Shown piece by piece: positions 1-8,102 of a stretch of DNA of 64,000 nucleotides. Source of the DNA: Halosimplex halobium (GTDB lineage: Archaea; Halobacteriota; Halobacteria; Halobacteriales; Haloarculaceae). The stretch covers positions 62,001 to 126,000 of the forward strand of contig NZ_JBLKNX010000009.1 in NCBI RefSeq assembly GCF_051414055.1. The letters run 5' to 3'. A program made the translations under genes and the position numbers. Under the pieces are notes generated by a model. That model saw nothing but the letters and a program-made list of their open reading frames with translations, was not told the DNA's origin and ran no database searches. Each line of letters starts with the position of its first letter. Position 1 is the first letter of the stretch.

Positions 1-417
1 GGGCTGGCGGCGGCGGAGCCGCGCAACATGGCCGACGAGCGCGAGTGGTTCGAGTCGCTCGGCGACGACGGCGTCCAGTTCTGCCTGCGGGTCGAGGGCG
101 AACGCGTCGGCACGGTCAGCTTCCGGCAGTTCAGCGAGCAGTGGGGGACGACCGAACTCGCCTACTTCCTCCACCCGGACCACTGGGGGAACGGCTACGC
201 GACCGAGGCCGTCCGGCGGATGACGACCTACGGTTTCGAGGAGCGCCGCCTCGGGAAGGTCTGGGCGCGGGTGCTCGCGTTCAACGACGCCTCGACCCGC
301 GTGCTGGAGAAGGCCGGCTTCGAGCACGAGGCCACCCTCCGCGACCAGGCGTTCGCCCGCGGCGAGCGCGTCGACGTCGAGCGGTACGGCGCGCTCGCCG
401 ACGAGTGGGAGGGGTGA
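1..417 (+). CDS. GNAT family N-acetyltransferase (5' partial)
   Basis: The frame is open from the first base of the window, so the N-terminus is missing; an ATG at 28 is probably internal. The visible part is the C-terminal half of a GNAT fold of the RimJ/RimL type: a beta-bulge segment with an aromatic pair (AYFLHPDHWGNGYATEA) forming the acetyl-CoA pyrophosphate loop (GNGYATEA), then the VLAFNDASTRVLEKAGF segment typical of these enzymes. It should transfer acetyl from acetyl-CoA to an amine on a protein N-terminus or small molecule; the substrate cannot be told. It ends 3 nt before a second GNAT gene of the same subfamily, so the two look like a tandem duplication in one operon. Confidence 0.85.
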   Translation, partial: GLAAAEPRNMADEREWFESLGDDGVQFCLRVEGERVGTVSFRQFSEQWGTTELAYFLHPDHWGNGYATEAVRRMTTYGFEERRLGKVWARVLAFNDASTRVLEKAGFEHEATLRDQAFARGERVDVERYGALADEWEG

Positions 418-420
418 CCC

Positions 421-993
421 GTGTCCGGGCCGGCCTTCCTCCGCGGCGACGGCGTGACCCTCCACCCGACCGAGGACGAGGACGCCGAGTTCTGCGTGAA
501 CCTGGTCAACGACCCGCGCGTCCGTCACGGCCTCTCGGTCGCCCGCCCGAAGTGGACGGACGAGGAGCGCGAGTTCCGGGTCGAGAGCGACGAGGACGTG
601 ATCCCGTTCGTCGTCCGCGCGGCGGACGACCGCGGCGGCGCGGGCGGCTCCGGCGACGAGGACAGCCACGGCGACGAGGGCGATCGGATCGGCGTCGTCG
701 ACCTGGTCGACGTCGACGAGCAGTTCGGGAAGGCCGAGGTCGGCTACTTCTTCGCGCCCGAAGCGTGGGGCAACGGGTACGCGACGGCCGCCCTCGAGCG
801 GGTCGTCGAGTACGCCTTCCGGGAGTTGCGCCTGCACCGCGTCCACGCCCGTGTCTTCGCGTTCAACGAGGGGTCGGCCCGGGTGCTGGAGAGGGTCGGC
901 TTCGAGCGCGAGGGCGTCCTCCGGGAGGCCGCGTACATGCACGGGGAGTACGTCGACGAACTCCGCTACGGCCTGCTCGAATCGGAGCGGTAG
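421..993 (+). CDS. GNAT family N-acetyltransferase (RimJ/RimL-like)
   Basis: This 190-residue protein starts at a GTG 3 nt after the preceding GNAT stop, which implies translational coupling. It has the acetyl-CoA loop GNGYATAAL and the motif FAFNEGSARVLERVGFEREG near the C-terminus, nearly the same as its upstream neighbour. An acidic, Gly-rich insertion near residues 70-90 (EDSHGDEGD) lies between strands and is probably a haloadaptive surface loop. Likely a small-molecule or protein N-acetyltransferase in the cytoplasm; the substrate is unknown. Family assignment is secure. Confidence 0.88.
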   Translation: MSGPAFLRGDGVTLHPTEDEDAEFCVNLVNDPRVRHGLSVARPKWTDEEREFRVESDEDVIPFVVRAADDRGGAGGSGDEDSHGDEGDRIGVVDLVDVDEQFGKAEVGYFFAPEAWGNGYATAALERVVEYAFRELRLHRVHARVFAFNEGSARVLERVGFEREGVLREAAYMHGEYVDELRYGLLESER

Positions 994-1022
994 CGCGGGA
1001 CAGACCGCCGACAGTCGGATCG

Positions 1023-2162
1023 CTACAGCCCGAGTTCCCGGCCGAGGACGAGCCGCTGGATCTCGCTGGTCCCTTCGCCGATCTCCATGAGCTTCGCGTC
1101 GCGGAAGAACCGCTGGGGCGCGAAGTCCGTGGTGTAGCCGTAGCCGCCGAGCACCTGGACGGCGTCCTCGGCGACCTCCCGCGAGATCTCGGAGGCGTCG
1201 AGCTTCGCCATCGACGAGAGGCGGGTCACGTCCTCGCCCTCGTCGTAGGCCACGGCCGCCTTGTGGGTCAGCAGCCGCGCCCGCTCGATCTTGCGGTCCA
1301 TCGCGACGAGCATGTCCCGGACGGCGTCGAACTCGCCGATCGGCTGGCCGAACTGCTCGCGCTCCTTCGCGTACTCCAGGGCGGCCTCGAAGGCCCCCTG
1401 CGCGAGCCCCACGGAGAGGGCGGCGATGGAGATGCGGCCGCCGTCCAGCGTCTTCTTCGTCTGGTCCCAGCCGTCGCCGGGGTCGCCGAGCAGGCGGTCC
1501 TCGGGGACGCGCACGTCCGACAGCTGGAGTTCGCAGGTCGGCGAGGCGTTCAGGCCCATCTTGTCCCACACCGTCGTCACCTCGAAGCCGTCGTCCCCGG
1601 GGTCGACGACGAACGTCGAGATACCGTCGTAGCCCGCCCCCGGCTCCGTCACGGCCTTGACGAGCACCGAGCCGGCGACGTTCGCGTTCGTGATGAACTG
1701 CTTCGTCCCGTTCAGCACCCACTCGTCGCCCTCGCGCTCCGCGGTGGTGTCCATGTCCGAGGCGTCCGACCCTGATCCGGGCTCGGTCAGCGCCCACGCG
1801 CCCAGGTGTTCGCCGGTCGCGAGCGGTTCGAGCCACCGCTCCTTCTGGGCCTCGGTCCCGAACAGCTCGATGGGTTTGCTCCCCAGCGAGACGTGCGCGG
1901 CGTAGGAGAGCCCGATCGACCCCGACACTCGCCCCAGTTCCTCCGTGACGAGCGCGTACATCAGCTGGTCGCCGCCGAGGCCGCCGTACTCCTCGGAGAC
2001 GGGGACGCCCATCACGTCCAGCTTCGCGAGTTCGTCGAACACCTCCGCCGGGAACCGGTGGTCGTCCTCGATCTCCTGGGCGATGGGTTCGATCTCCTCG
2101 TCGCAGAACTCCCGCACCGTCTCGCGGATCATCCGGTGCTCGTCCGGGAGGGTGAAGTCCAT
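1023..2162 (-). CDS. Acyl-CoA dehydrogenase
   Basis: A 379-residue flavoenzyme, the usual length for a soluble acyl-CoA dehydrogenase. It catalyses FAD-dependent alpha,beta-desaturation of an acyl-CoA and passes electrons to ETF. Seen in order: N-terminal helical domain (MDFTLPDEHRMIRETVREF), middle beta domain with the FAD-contacting LTEPGSGSD and GTKQFITNA motifs, and a C-terminal helical domain with REQFGQPI, QVLGGYGYTTDF and IGEGTSEIQ, where the Glu of GEGTSEIQ is the expected catalytic base. The ATG at 2162 is chosen because homology begins exactly there; the open frame further upstream is low-complexity and runs into the repeat-rich spacer. Chain-length specificity is not visible. Confidence 0.93.
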   Translation of the reverse strand: MDFTLPDEHRMIRETVREFCDEEIEPIAQEIEDDHRFPAEVFDELAKLDVMGVPVSEEYGGLGGDQLMYALVTEELGRVSGSIGLSYAAHVSLGSKPIELFGTEAQKERWLEPLATGEHLGAWALTEPGSGSDASDMDTTAEREGDEWVLNGTKQFITNANVAGSVLVKAVTEPGAGYDGISTFVVDPGDDGFEVTTVWDKMGLNASPTCELQLSDVRVPEDRLLGDPGDGWDQTKKTLDGGRISIAALSVGLAQGAFEAALEYAKEREQFGQPIGEFDAVRDMLVAMDRKIERARLLTHKAAVAYDEGEDVTRLSSMAKLDASEISREVAEDAVQVLGGYGYTTDFAPQRFFRDAKLMEIGEGTSEIQRLVLGRELGL

Positions 2163-2316
2163 ACGCAAATATTGCCGGCGGCGAGAATAAAGGCTGTGTC
2201 GGGGGGAGTGCGGTGTCCGTTCGATGTCGGGGTGCTGTTGCGGAACGCGGGCGCGGTGCGGTCGGCGCGCGCTGTCGCGAGTCTCGTCTCGCGACAGCAT
2301 CGCGCGAGGTCTTCGT

Positions 2317-2515
2317 GAACGTGTGAACGAAGGCTTGTCAGAGCTTGCTCTGACAGTGGATGAGGGAGCGAGCGGAGCGAGTGAGCGAATCGGCTGGGGA
2401 GGTACGTGGCCGTCTGCGGTGCTGTGCGGGGCGGTGCGGTGTCGTGCGGTTGCGGTCCTGGCGTCCGCGCGAACGTGTGAGCGCGGGCTCGGGAGAGCTT
2501 GCTCTCCCGGTGGAC
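2317..2515. repeat. Two dispersed copies of a hairpin element (2317-2360 and 2471-2515)
   Basis: Both copies begin GAACGTGTGA, continue with a GGCTY segment, and then form a perfect 8-bp stem closed over TT, followed by GTGGA. Copy 1 pairs GTCAGAGC with GCTCTGAC; copy 2 pairs GGGAGAGC with GCTCTCCC. Two of the eight base pairs differ between copies, and both sides of each pair have changed, which preserves pairing. A related sequence lies at 27265-27285. This looks like a dispersed haloarchaeal intergenic element; its function is unknown. Confidence 0.6.
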
Positions 2516-2551
2516 TGAAAGGGCGAGGCGCGCTCGCGTTCATGTAGTCGT

Positions 2552-2606
2552 CTGAGCGGGCCACTATCCGCGCGGGCGGTGCCGAGAGCGCGGATATCCC
2601 GCTCAG
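2552..2606. other. Bipartite 18-bp stem-loop
   Basis: CTGAGCGGG (2552-2560) pairs with CCCGCTCAG (2598-2606), and inside it TATCCGCGC (2565-2573) pairs with GCGCGGATA (2588-2596) around a 14-nt loop. The two 9-bp helices are separated by 4 nt on one side and 1 nt on the other. There is no T-tract, so it is not a classic terminator. It could be a structured RNA, a processing site after the HEAT-repeat gene, or a protein-binding site. Confidence 0.55.
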
Positions 2607-2613
2607 CGACCGC

Positions 2614-2784
2614 GAGCGCGTCGAGGGCTTTCAGCGCTCACCGTCAAGTGCAGTTGCGCCTGCTACTAGCGAGCGGGCCGAGGGCTTTCAACGCCTGCTG
2701 TCGAGTGCTATCGATCCTCTTCAGAACGAGCGCGCCGAGGACGTTCAGCGCTCACCGTCGAGTGCGGTCGCTGTCGTGCCCGTT
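2614..2784. repeat. 57-bp tandem repeat, three imperfect copies
   Basis: Copies start at 2614, 2671 and 2728, an exact 57-bp period. The first 38 bp are well conserved (GAGCGNG, then a TTTCARCGC core and GTCRAGTGC); the rest varies. Similar units with the same TTTCARCGCT core lie at 27326-27405 in another intergenic region. No ORF explains the periodicity, since 57 is a multiple of 3 but none of the frames looks like a haloarchaeal protein. Confidence 0.6.
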
Positions 2785-2885
2785 TCCCACACAGGAACAA
2801 CCGGAAACAACTGACGCACTCGCACATCGAACAGAACGTCGACCTCCAACGGCAACGACACGGGAGAACGGAACGAACCCGGACC

Positions 2886-4172
2886 TCAGACGGCCTTCTC
2901 GGCCTCGGACTGGACGAGGTAGGCGCGGTCGTCGGTGTAGTCGGCGACCACGTCGAGCGCCCGTTCGGTGCCGATCTGGTTGAGCGCCCAGGCGGCGCTG
3001 GCCCGGACCTCGTTGGCCTCGTCGTCTTCGAGCACGTCGGCGAGCGGTTCGATGGCGCGGGTGTCGCCGAGCAGGCCGAGCGAGCGGGCCGCCGCCGAGC
3101 GGACCTCGTAGTTGTCGGCGTCGAGGCGCTGGGCGACCGGCTCGACCGACTCCTCGCTGCCGATCTCGCCGAGCGCGCGCAGCGTGACCTTCTGGAGGGC
3201 GGCGTCGCCGTCGCCGTCGATGAAGTCGTGGAGCGTCTCGGCGGCGTCCTCGTTACCGATCTTCCCGAGGATCTGGACCGGGCGCTTGTTGCGCTTCTGG
3301 GCGCGCTGGTGGACGGCGTCGTAGGCCTCCTCGGGGCCCATCCGCCAGAGCGTGTCGAGGACGTTCTCCTCCATGAAGTCGGAGTCGAACGTCTCCAGCG
3401 CCTTGACGATGGGCTCGACCTCGCCGAGCTCCTCGTAGACCTTCACCGCGTTCCACTCGGCGGGGAAGTCCTTGCGGTTCTCCGACTCGAGCACGTCGTA
3501 GAACCCCTCGGCGTCCAGCTGCTCCCGAACCGTCAGATCGTCCCACTCCTCGGCGGCCTCCAGGTCGTCCTGCAGGGTCTCGGCGCCGTCCAGAAGGGCG
3601 GCGATGGTCTCGGCGTCCTCGTCGGGGTCGAGCGCGCTGCCCTCGACGACCTGGGCGGCCTGGTCGACGGCGTCGGCCAGGGCCTCGGGGTCGTCGCTCT
3701 CGGCCGAGAGGTCGGTGTCGAGCTGCTCGGCCGTGGTGCCGAGATACGACTGGACCGCGGTGACCACGTCGGGCCGACCCGCTTCGGTCCAGCGGGTGTC
3801 GGTGATCGTCGACTGGGCCTCCTCGAGGGCGGCGACCACGTCGTCGGCGTAGGGCCCGCGCTGGTCCTCCAGCTGGTCGCGCAGGTCCGCGATGCGGTCT
3901 TCGAGTTCGGCCGCCGGGTCCTCCGCATCCTCGTCGTCCTCGTCGGGCTCGGGCAGGTCCGCGGCCTCCAGGTCGGCCTCGATCTCGTTCAGCTGTTCCT
4001 CGACCTCGTCGAGGTCGGCCTCGGTCTCGGCGGCCTCGAGGGCCTCCCCGGCGTCGTCGAGGCGCTGGTCGAGCGTGTCGGCCGACAGCGCCGTCTCCTC
4101 GCTTTCGCCCGCGTCGGCTTGCTCGTCGGCGGCCTCGGCGTCGTCGGCCGCTTCGTCGTCCCCGTTGCTCAT
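2886..4172 (-). CDS. HEAT-repeat (PBS lyase-like) protein
   Basis: A 428-residue acidic cytoplasmic protein. The first 110 residues are low-complexity Asp/Glu/Ala with coiled-coil character; residues of about 240-428 form HEAT/PBS-lyase repeats (for example ALRALGEIGSEESVEPVAQRL, AARSLGLLGDTRAIEPLADVL, AAWALNQIGTERALDVVADY). Such repeats make an alpha-solenoid scaffold that binds other proteins; no catalytic motif is seen. The ATG at 4172 is preferred over an upstream in-frame ATG because the upstream stretch (METPLARTVAFRG) is non-acidic and unlike the rest. The partner protein is unknown. Confidence 0.85.
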   Translation of the reverse strand: MSNGDDEAADDAEAADEQADAGESEETALSADTLDQRLDDAGEALEAAETEADLDEVEEQLNEIEADLEAADLPEPDEDDEDAEDPAAELEDRIADLRDQLEDQRGPYADDVVAALEEAQSTITDTRWTEAGRPDVVTAVQSYLGTTAEQLDTDLSAESDDPEALADAVDQAAQVVEGSALDPDEDAETIAALLDGAETLQDDLEAAEEWDDLTVREQLDAEGFYDVLESENRKDFPAEWNAVKVYEELGEVEPIVKALETFDSDFMEENVLDTLWRMGPEEAYDAVHQRAQKRNKRPVQILGKIGNEDAAETLHDFIDGDGDAALQKVTLRALGEIGSEESVEPVAQRLDADNYEVRSAAARSLGLLGDTRAIEPLADVLEDDEANEVRASAAWALNQIGTERALDVVADYTDDRAYLVQSEAEKAV

Positions 4173-4257
4173 ACCCCGAAATGCGACTGTCCGGGCCAAA
4201 GGCGTTTCCATTCGGCGACTCGGGGCGTCCCGCCGTTCGCCCGGGGAACCCCGCCCG

Positions 4258-5166
4258 TCAGTCCTCGAACTCGCCGGCCAGCCGGGAGAGCCGCTCGACG
4301 CGCTTCTCGGGGTCGGGGTGGGTCTCCATGGCCTTCACGAGCCGCGATTTCGCCTCCGCCGGGACGATAAAGAGGGCGTTCAGGTCGGCGTGGTCGCGCA
4401 GGTCCCGCTCGGGCGTCGCGGCCATCTCCGCGGAGATGGTCTCGATGGCGGCGGCCATCGCCGCGGGCTTGCCCGTGATGACGGCGGCGCCGCGGTCGGC
4501 CGCGTACTCGCGGTGCCGGGAGATGGCCCGCGAGACGAGGTAGCCGCCGAGCCACGCGACCGCCGAGACGGCGACGAATGCCCAGAGCCAGGGCATCCCG
4601 CCGTCGCCGCCGCCGGCGTCGCCGCCGCCGTCGCCGAACCACCAGAAGTTCCGCACGACCATCGCGGCGACGGTCACGAGGAACGTGACGACCGACATCA
4701 CGAGCGCGTCGCGGTGTTTCACGTGGGCGATCTCGTGGGCGAGCACGGCGTCGAGTTCCTCGCCCTGGAGCGTGTCGAGCAGTCCCTCCGTGACCGCGAC
4801 GACCGCGTCGTCCCGTCCCTTCGCGGTCGCGAAGGCGTTGGGCTGGGACTGGGGCGCGACGGCCACGTCGGGCTCGGGCACGCCCGCCTGGTTGGCGAGG
4901 CGACCCACGCGTGCGTGGAGGTCGGGGCACTCGGCCTCCGTGACTCGGTCGGCGTCGAGCGCCTTCAGCGCGGCGTCGGGCGCGTACTTGTACTGGAGGG
5001 CGACGAGCACGCCCGCGACCCCGACGACGAGGAAGAGGCCGGCGCTCCCGAGGGCGTCGGTCGCCCACCACGCGGCGACGCCGACGAACGCGGCGTAGAG
5101 GGCGGCCATCCCGGCCATCGCCGCGAGCATCCGAACCCGGAGGGACCAGTCGGGCCTGGGCTGCAT
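4258..5166 (-). CDS. htpX: HtpX-like M48 family zinc metalloprotease
   Basis: A 302-residue membrane protease. Two transmembrane helices lie near residues 12-60, then the peptidase domain with HEIAHVKHRD (zinc ligands in HExxH) and a downstream EYAADRGA glutamate ligand motif, with two more hydrophobic helices between them (VVTFLVTVAAMVV and WLWAFVAVSAVAWLGGYLV). A Gly/Asp-rich loop separates these helices. HtpX enzymes cut misfolded membrane proteins at the cytoplasmic face. The ATG at 5166 begins MQPRPDWSLRVRM; the open frame above it is antisense to a cupin gene. A second M48 protein is encoded at 15072-16004. Confidence 0.88.
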   Translation of the reverse strand: MQPRPDWSLRVRMLAAMAGMAALYAAFVGVAAWWATDALGSAGLFLVVGVAGVLVALQYKYAPDAALKALDADRVTEAECPDLHARVGRLANQAGVPEPDVAVAPQSQPNAFATAKGRDDAVVAVTEGLLDTLQGEELDAVLAHEIAHVKHRDALVMSVVTFLVTVAAMVVRNFWWFGDGGGDAGGGDGGMPWLWAFVAVSAVAWLGGYLVSRAISRHREYAADRGAAVITGKPAAMAAAIETISAEMAATPERDLRDHADLNALFIVPAEAKSRLVKAMETHPDPEKRVERLSRLAGEFED

Positions 5167-5310
5167 GTGCGACCCTAGCCGTCGCGGACCCATAGATGTT
5201 ACTCCGACGCCATCTTCGTGGGGGCCTCCCGCGCGGTTCGCGCCCGCTCCATCCTCGTCCGCGACGGCGTCCGGCGAACGTTTACGACTCCGGCGGGCGA
5301 CGGTCGACCC

Positions 5311-5685
5311 ATGGGATACCACGTCGTCGACCCGGCGGACCTGGAGCCGGAACCGGACCGCCCGTCCGAGATGCGCTACGTCAGCGAGGCCGCGGGGATG
5401 GAGCGGCTCGGGCTGCGGACCTACGCGGTCGAACCGGGCAAGGAGATCCCCCTCTCGGGGATGCACTACCACGACGAACAGGAGGAGGCGTTCTACGTGA
5501 TCTCGGGGACGCTCAGCGTCGAGACGCCCGACGAGACCTACCGGGTCGCGGCCGACCAGTTCTTCGTCGCCGAGCCGGGGAGCCCCCACCGCGCGCACGT
5601 GGCCGACGAGGCGGACGAAGCGGCCCGGGTGATCGGCGTCGGTGCCCCGCCGGTCAGCGACGGCCACAGCTACGAGGGGGAGTAA
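5311..5685 (+). CDS. Cupin domain protein
   Basis: A 124-residue single-domain cupin. The metal-binding motif 1 is present as MHYHDEQEEAFYVISG (two His, Glu), and motif 2 as FFVAEPGSPHRAHV. Such proteins bind a divalent metal and act as small dioxygenases, isomerases or sugar sensors; nothing here tells which. The ATG at 5311 is chosen because MGYHVVDPADLEPE starts the conserved part; upstream in-frame sequence is the divergent promoter region shared with htpX. Confidence 0.8.
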   Translation: MGYHVVDPADLEPEPDRPSEMRYVSEAAGMERLGLRTYAVEPGKEIPLSGMHYHDEQEEAFYVISGTLSVETPDETYRVAADQFFVAEPGSPHRAHVADEADEAARVIGVGAPPVSDGHSYEGE

Positions 5686-5694
5686 CGGAGTCGG

Positions 5695-5991
5695 TCACGC
5701 CAGGACGTGATCGACCAGCAGCACTGTCCCGACGAATCCCACGCCGAGACCGCCGACGATCGACGCGTTCGAGACGAAACGGAGCAGACGCCCCTGTGTC
5801 GGCGTGACATCCAGCGGTATTCGACCCGATAGCTGGAGCGCACCCAGTGCGAACGAGGCCGCGGCCAGGAACGCCGTCGTCCACGCCCCCACCGGATCGG
5901 CGCCGGAACCGAGGTAGTTCGAGATCGCGAGCACCGCCTGACCGACGCCCAGCGAGCAGAGCCCGAGGCCGAACCGTCGTTCGAGAGACAC
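5695..5991 (-). CDS. Small integral membrane protein
   Basis: A 98-residue protein with three predicted membrane spans (LGLCSLGVGQAVLAI, AWTTAFLAAASFALGAL, ASIVGGLGVGFVGTVLLV). Function unknown. The GTG at 5991 is preferred because a TATA-like TTTA lies about 25 nt upstream (leaderless start); an upstream ATG would add a basic, non-halophilic leader that collides with the MOSC gene start. The gene is convergent with the cupin gene, 9 nt away. Confidence 0.5.
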   Translation of the reverse strand: MSLERRFGLGLCSLGVGQAVLAISNYLGSGADPVGAWTTAFLAAASFALGALQLSGRIPLDVTPTQGRLLRFVSNASIVGGLGVGFVGTVLLVDHVLA

Positions 5992-6085
5992 GTTCCGAGT
6001 GGCGTCCGCTCGCCCTAAATCGGTTTCGCGGGACCCCCGGCCGGACCGACGGAACCGTTTTGCTCCTCTGGTCCGGAGCGCGCCC

Positions 6086-6598
6086 ATGCCCAGCCTCGAA
6101 CAGATCTGGACCGCGCCCGAGGGGGGCGCGCCGATGGAGGCCAGCGAACGCGTCCGTGCGGTCGCCGACGGCGGACTGGCCGGCGACCGCTACTGCCACG
6201 GCCGCGGCTACTACTCGCCGTACGACGTGTGCCAGGTCACGCTCGTCGATAGCGGGGCGCTCGAAACGGTCCGCGAGCGCTACGACATCGACCTCTCGGA
6301 CGGCCGCCACCGCCGGAACCTCGTGGTCGACTGCGACGTGGTCGACCTGCTCGACACCCGCTTTTCGGTCGGCGAGGCCGTCTTCGAGGGGACCCGCCGA
6401 CGGCCGCCCTGCGCCCACGTCGAGGAGGTGGCCGGCGAGGAGGGGCTTGCGGACGCGCTCTCCGAGGAACGCGGGGGGATCTGCGCCGACGTGGTCGAGG
6501 GCGGCGAAGTCGCCGTCGGCGACGAACTGGCAGTCGTCGAGCGGCTGGACGACCCCGACTCGCTGGCCGCCGCGATCCGCGAGCGACACGAGAGATGA
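6086..6598 (+). CDS. MOSC domain-containing protein
   Basis: A 170-residue stand-alone MOSC domain. Visible marks are the N-terminal IWTAPEGGAPMEA segment, the loop GLAGDRYCHGRGYYSPYD, VTLVDSGALE, RRNLVVDCDVVDLL, and the conserved cysteine in RRPPCAHVEEV that serves as the sulfur or molybdenum-cofactor ligand in the family. MOSC proteins handle sulfur or moco-bound substrates, for example in reduction of N-hydroxylated compounds. The ATG at 6086 matches the family start. No other moco gene is nearby, so the substrate is open. Confidence 0.85.
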   Translation: MPSLEQIWTAPEGGAPMEASERVRAVADGGLAGDRYCHGRGYYSPYDVCQVTLVDSGALETVRERYDIDLSDGRHRRNLVVDCDVVDLLDTRFSVGEAVFEGTRRRPPCAHVEEVAGEEGLADALSEERGGICADVVEGGEVAVGDELAVVERLDDPDSLAAAIRERHER

Positions 6599-6613
6599 GG
6601 ACGAAACGATTCG

Positions 6614-8020
6614 CTACGCCGCCAGTTCGTCGGTCGCGTCCCGGAGCAGTCCGTCGATGATCTCTGGGGTCGTCGGGTGGTAGGCGCGGTCGGGCACCTC
6701 CCGCACGTCGAGTTCCATCTCGACGACGACCTGCATCGTCTTGGCCATCACGTCGGCGTGATAGTGCAGGCCCTGCCAGCCAAGCACCGTCGCCGACTCG
6801 CGGTCGACGACGAGTTTGGCGACGCCCTCGGGGGTGTCCTTGGCCTCGAACACGCCGTCGTCGCTGGCCCGCCGCTTCGCGACGGCCACGTCGTAGCCCG
6901 CGTCGCGGGCCTCCCGTTCGGTCATGCCGACGCGGGCGTAGGGGTAGACGCCCAGCCCGGAGAAGATGACGTGGTGGGTGACGTTCTCGTAGGCCTCCAG
7001 AGGTTCGCCCCGTTCGCGCCGGAGGATGTTCTCGGCGGCGGTGAACCCCTGCTCCTTGGCGACGTGGAGGATCGGCTCCTTGCCGTTGGCGTCGCCGACG
7101 ACGAACACCCGGTCGTCGTCGCGGGCCTGCATCGTGTCGAGCACCCAGTCCGGCCCCGGCTCCAGCGCGGAGTTCTTCAGCCCGAGCCGCCCCAGGCACG
7201 GCCGCCGGCCGGTGAACAGGTAGAGCTCGTCGGCCTCGACCACCTCGTCGTCGCCGTCGGCGCCTTCGAGGTACAGGCGGACGCCGCCGTCGTCGGTCGG
7301 CTCGACGCGCTTCTCGTAGCACTCCGTGGGGATGGTCACGTCGAACGCCTCGCGGTAGAGGTCGAGGACCGTGTCGCCGAACTCCGGGTCGGCCTCGTCG
7401 ATGGGCCGCTCGTCGTGCTCGACGACGGTCACGTCTGTCCCGCCCACCTCGCTGAGGTACGGGACCATCTCCAGGCCGATGTAGCCCAGCCCCATCACGA
7501 CCGCCGAGTCCGGGAGCTCGGTGGCGTCGAGCAGGTCCGCGCTCGTCTGGTGGGGCACGTCGTCGATCCCGGGGAGGTCGGGGATGTTGACGGCCGACCC
7601 CGTCGCGATCACCACGTAGTCGCCGGTGATCTCGCGACCGCCCGCGACGACCGTGTGGTCGTCGACGAAGCGGGCGGTGTCGTGGACGAACTCCACGTCC
7701 GACCGCTCGGCGATCTCGTGGATCGACTCCCGGCGGTGTTCGGCCCACCCGAGCGTGTGGTCGTCCTTGCGCTCGATGGTGCGGTCGAGGTCGACCTCGT
7801 GGGGGTCGCCGAGCAACCGCTCGTCGTGGCGGGCCTGGAAGCGGTGGGCGCCGGCCGACAGCACCTCCTTGGAGGGCATACAGCCCCGCAGGATGCAGAG
7901 GCCCCCACCGGGGTCGCCGTCGTCGATCAGCGTCAGCTCCACGTCCGGTTCCTCGGCGAGCGAGTTCGCGACCGCCGCGCCGGCGCTGCCGTAGGCGCCG
8001 ACGATGACCACGTGAACCAT
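6614..8020 (-). CDS. FAD-dependent pyridine nucleotide-disulfide oxidoreductase (dihydrolipoamide dehydrogenase-like)
   Basis: A 468-residue two-dinucleotide-binding flavoprotein. It has an N-terminal FAD site (VVIVGAYGSAGAAVAN, a variant of GxGxxG), the redox-active disulfide in GGLCILRGCMPSKE (C-x4-C), a second Rossmann motif (VVMGLGYIGLEMVPYL), the FAD-binding VFVVGDANG, and the C-terminal dimer domain with YHADVMAKTMQ and a YHPTTPEI motif that supplies the catalytic His-Glu pair. It could be a lipoamide dehydrogenase, mercuric reductase or related disulfide reductase. It stands alone, not with 2-oxoacid dehydrogenase genes, so lipoamide may not be its substrate. The change of GxGxxG to GAYGSAG is unusual. 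Confidence 0.82.
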   Translation of the reverse strand: MVHVVIVGAYGSAGAAVANSLAEEPDVELTLIDDGDPGGGLCILRGCMPSKEVLSAGAHRFQARHDERLLGDPHEVDLDRTIERKDDHTLGWAEHRRESIHEIAERSDVEFVHDTARFVDDHTVVAGGREITGDYVVIATGSAVNIPDLPGIDDVPHQTSADLLDATELPDSAVVMGLGYIGLEMVPYLSEVGGTDVTVVEHDERPIDEADPEFGDTVLDLYREAFDVTIPTECYEKRVEPTDDGGVRLYLEGADGDDEVVEADELYLFTGRRPCLGRLGLKNSALEPGPDWVLDTMQARDDDRVFVVGDANGKEPILHVAKEQGFTAAENILRRERGEPLEAYENVTHHVIFSGLGVYPYARVGMTEREARDAGYDVAVAKRRASDDGVFEAKDTPEGVAKLVVDRESATVLGWQGLHYHADVMAKTMQVVVEMELDVREVPDRAYHPTTPEIIDGLLRDATDELAA

Positions 8021-8102
8021 AGCCTCGATTTCGCGGACCAGCCCTAAAGCGTTCAGGGGGTGTGCGCGGAAGACGGGAGCGCGACGGCGACCGCCGACGC
8101 GG

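Larger units (their letters stand above)
2163..2885. other. Non-coding spacer rich in hairpins and repeats
   Basis: No convincing gene lies in this 720-bp stretch. It holds a perfect 10-bp inverted repeat with a 6-nt loop (2272-2281 / 2288-2297), two copies of a hairpin element, a bipartite stem-loop, and a 57-bp tandem repeat, each entered separately. Both flanking genes are on the minus strand, so the spacer follows the HEAT-repeat gene and precedes the acyl-CoA dehydrogenase gene. Confidence 0.6.

Noticed and set aside
45..1775. Long plus-strand frame across the GNAT and acyl-CoA dehydrogenase genes
   Set aside because: Arg-rich low-complexity translation; the other frames hold clear enzymes.
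2614..2784. 57-bp repeats considered as a CRISPR array
   Set aside because: The repeats are imperfect, only three, lack unique spacers of uniform size, and no cas gene is near.
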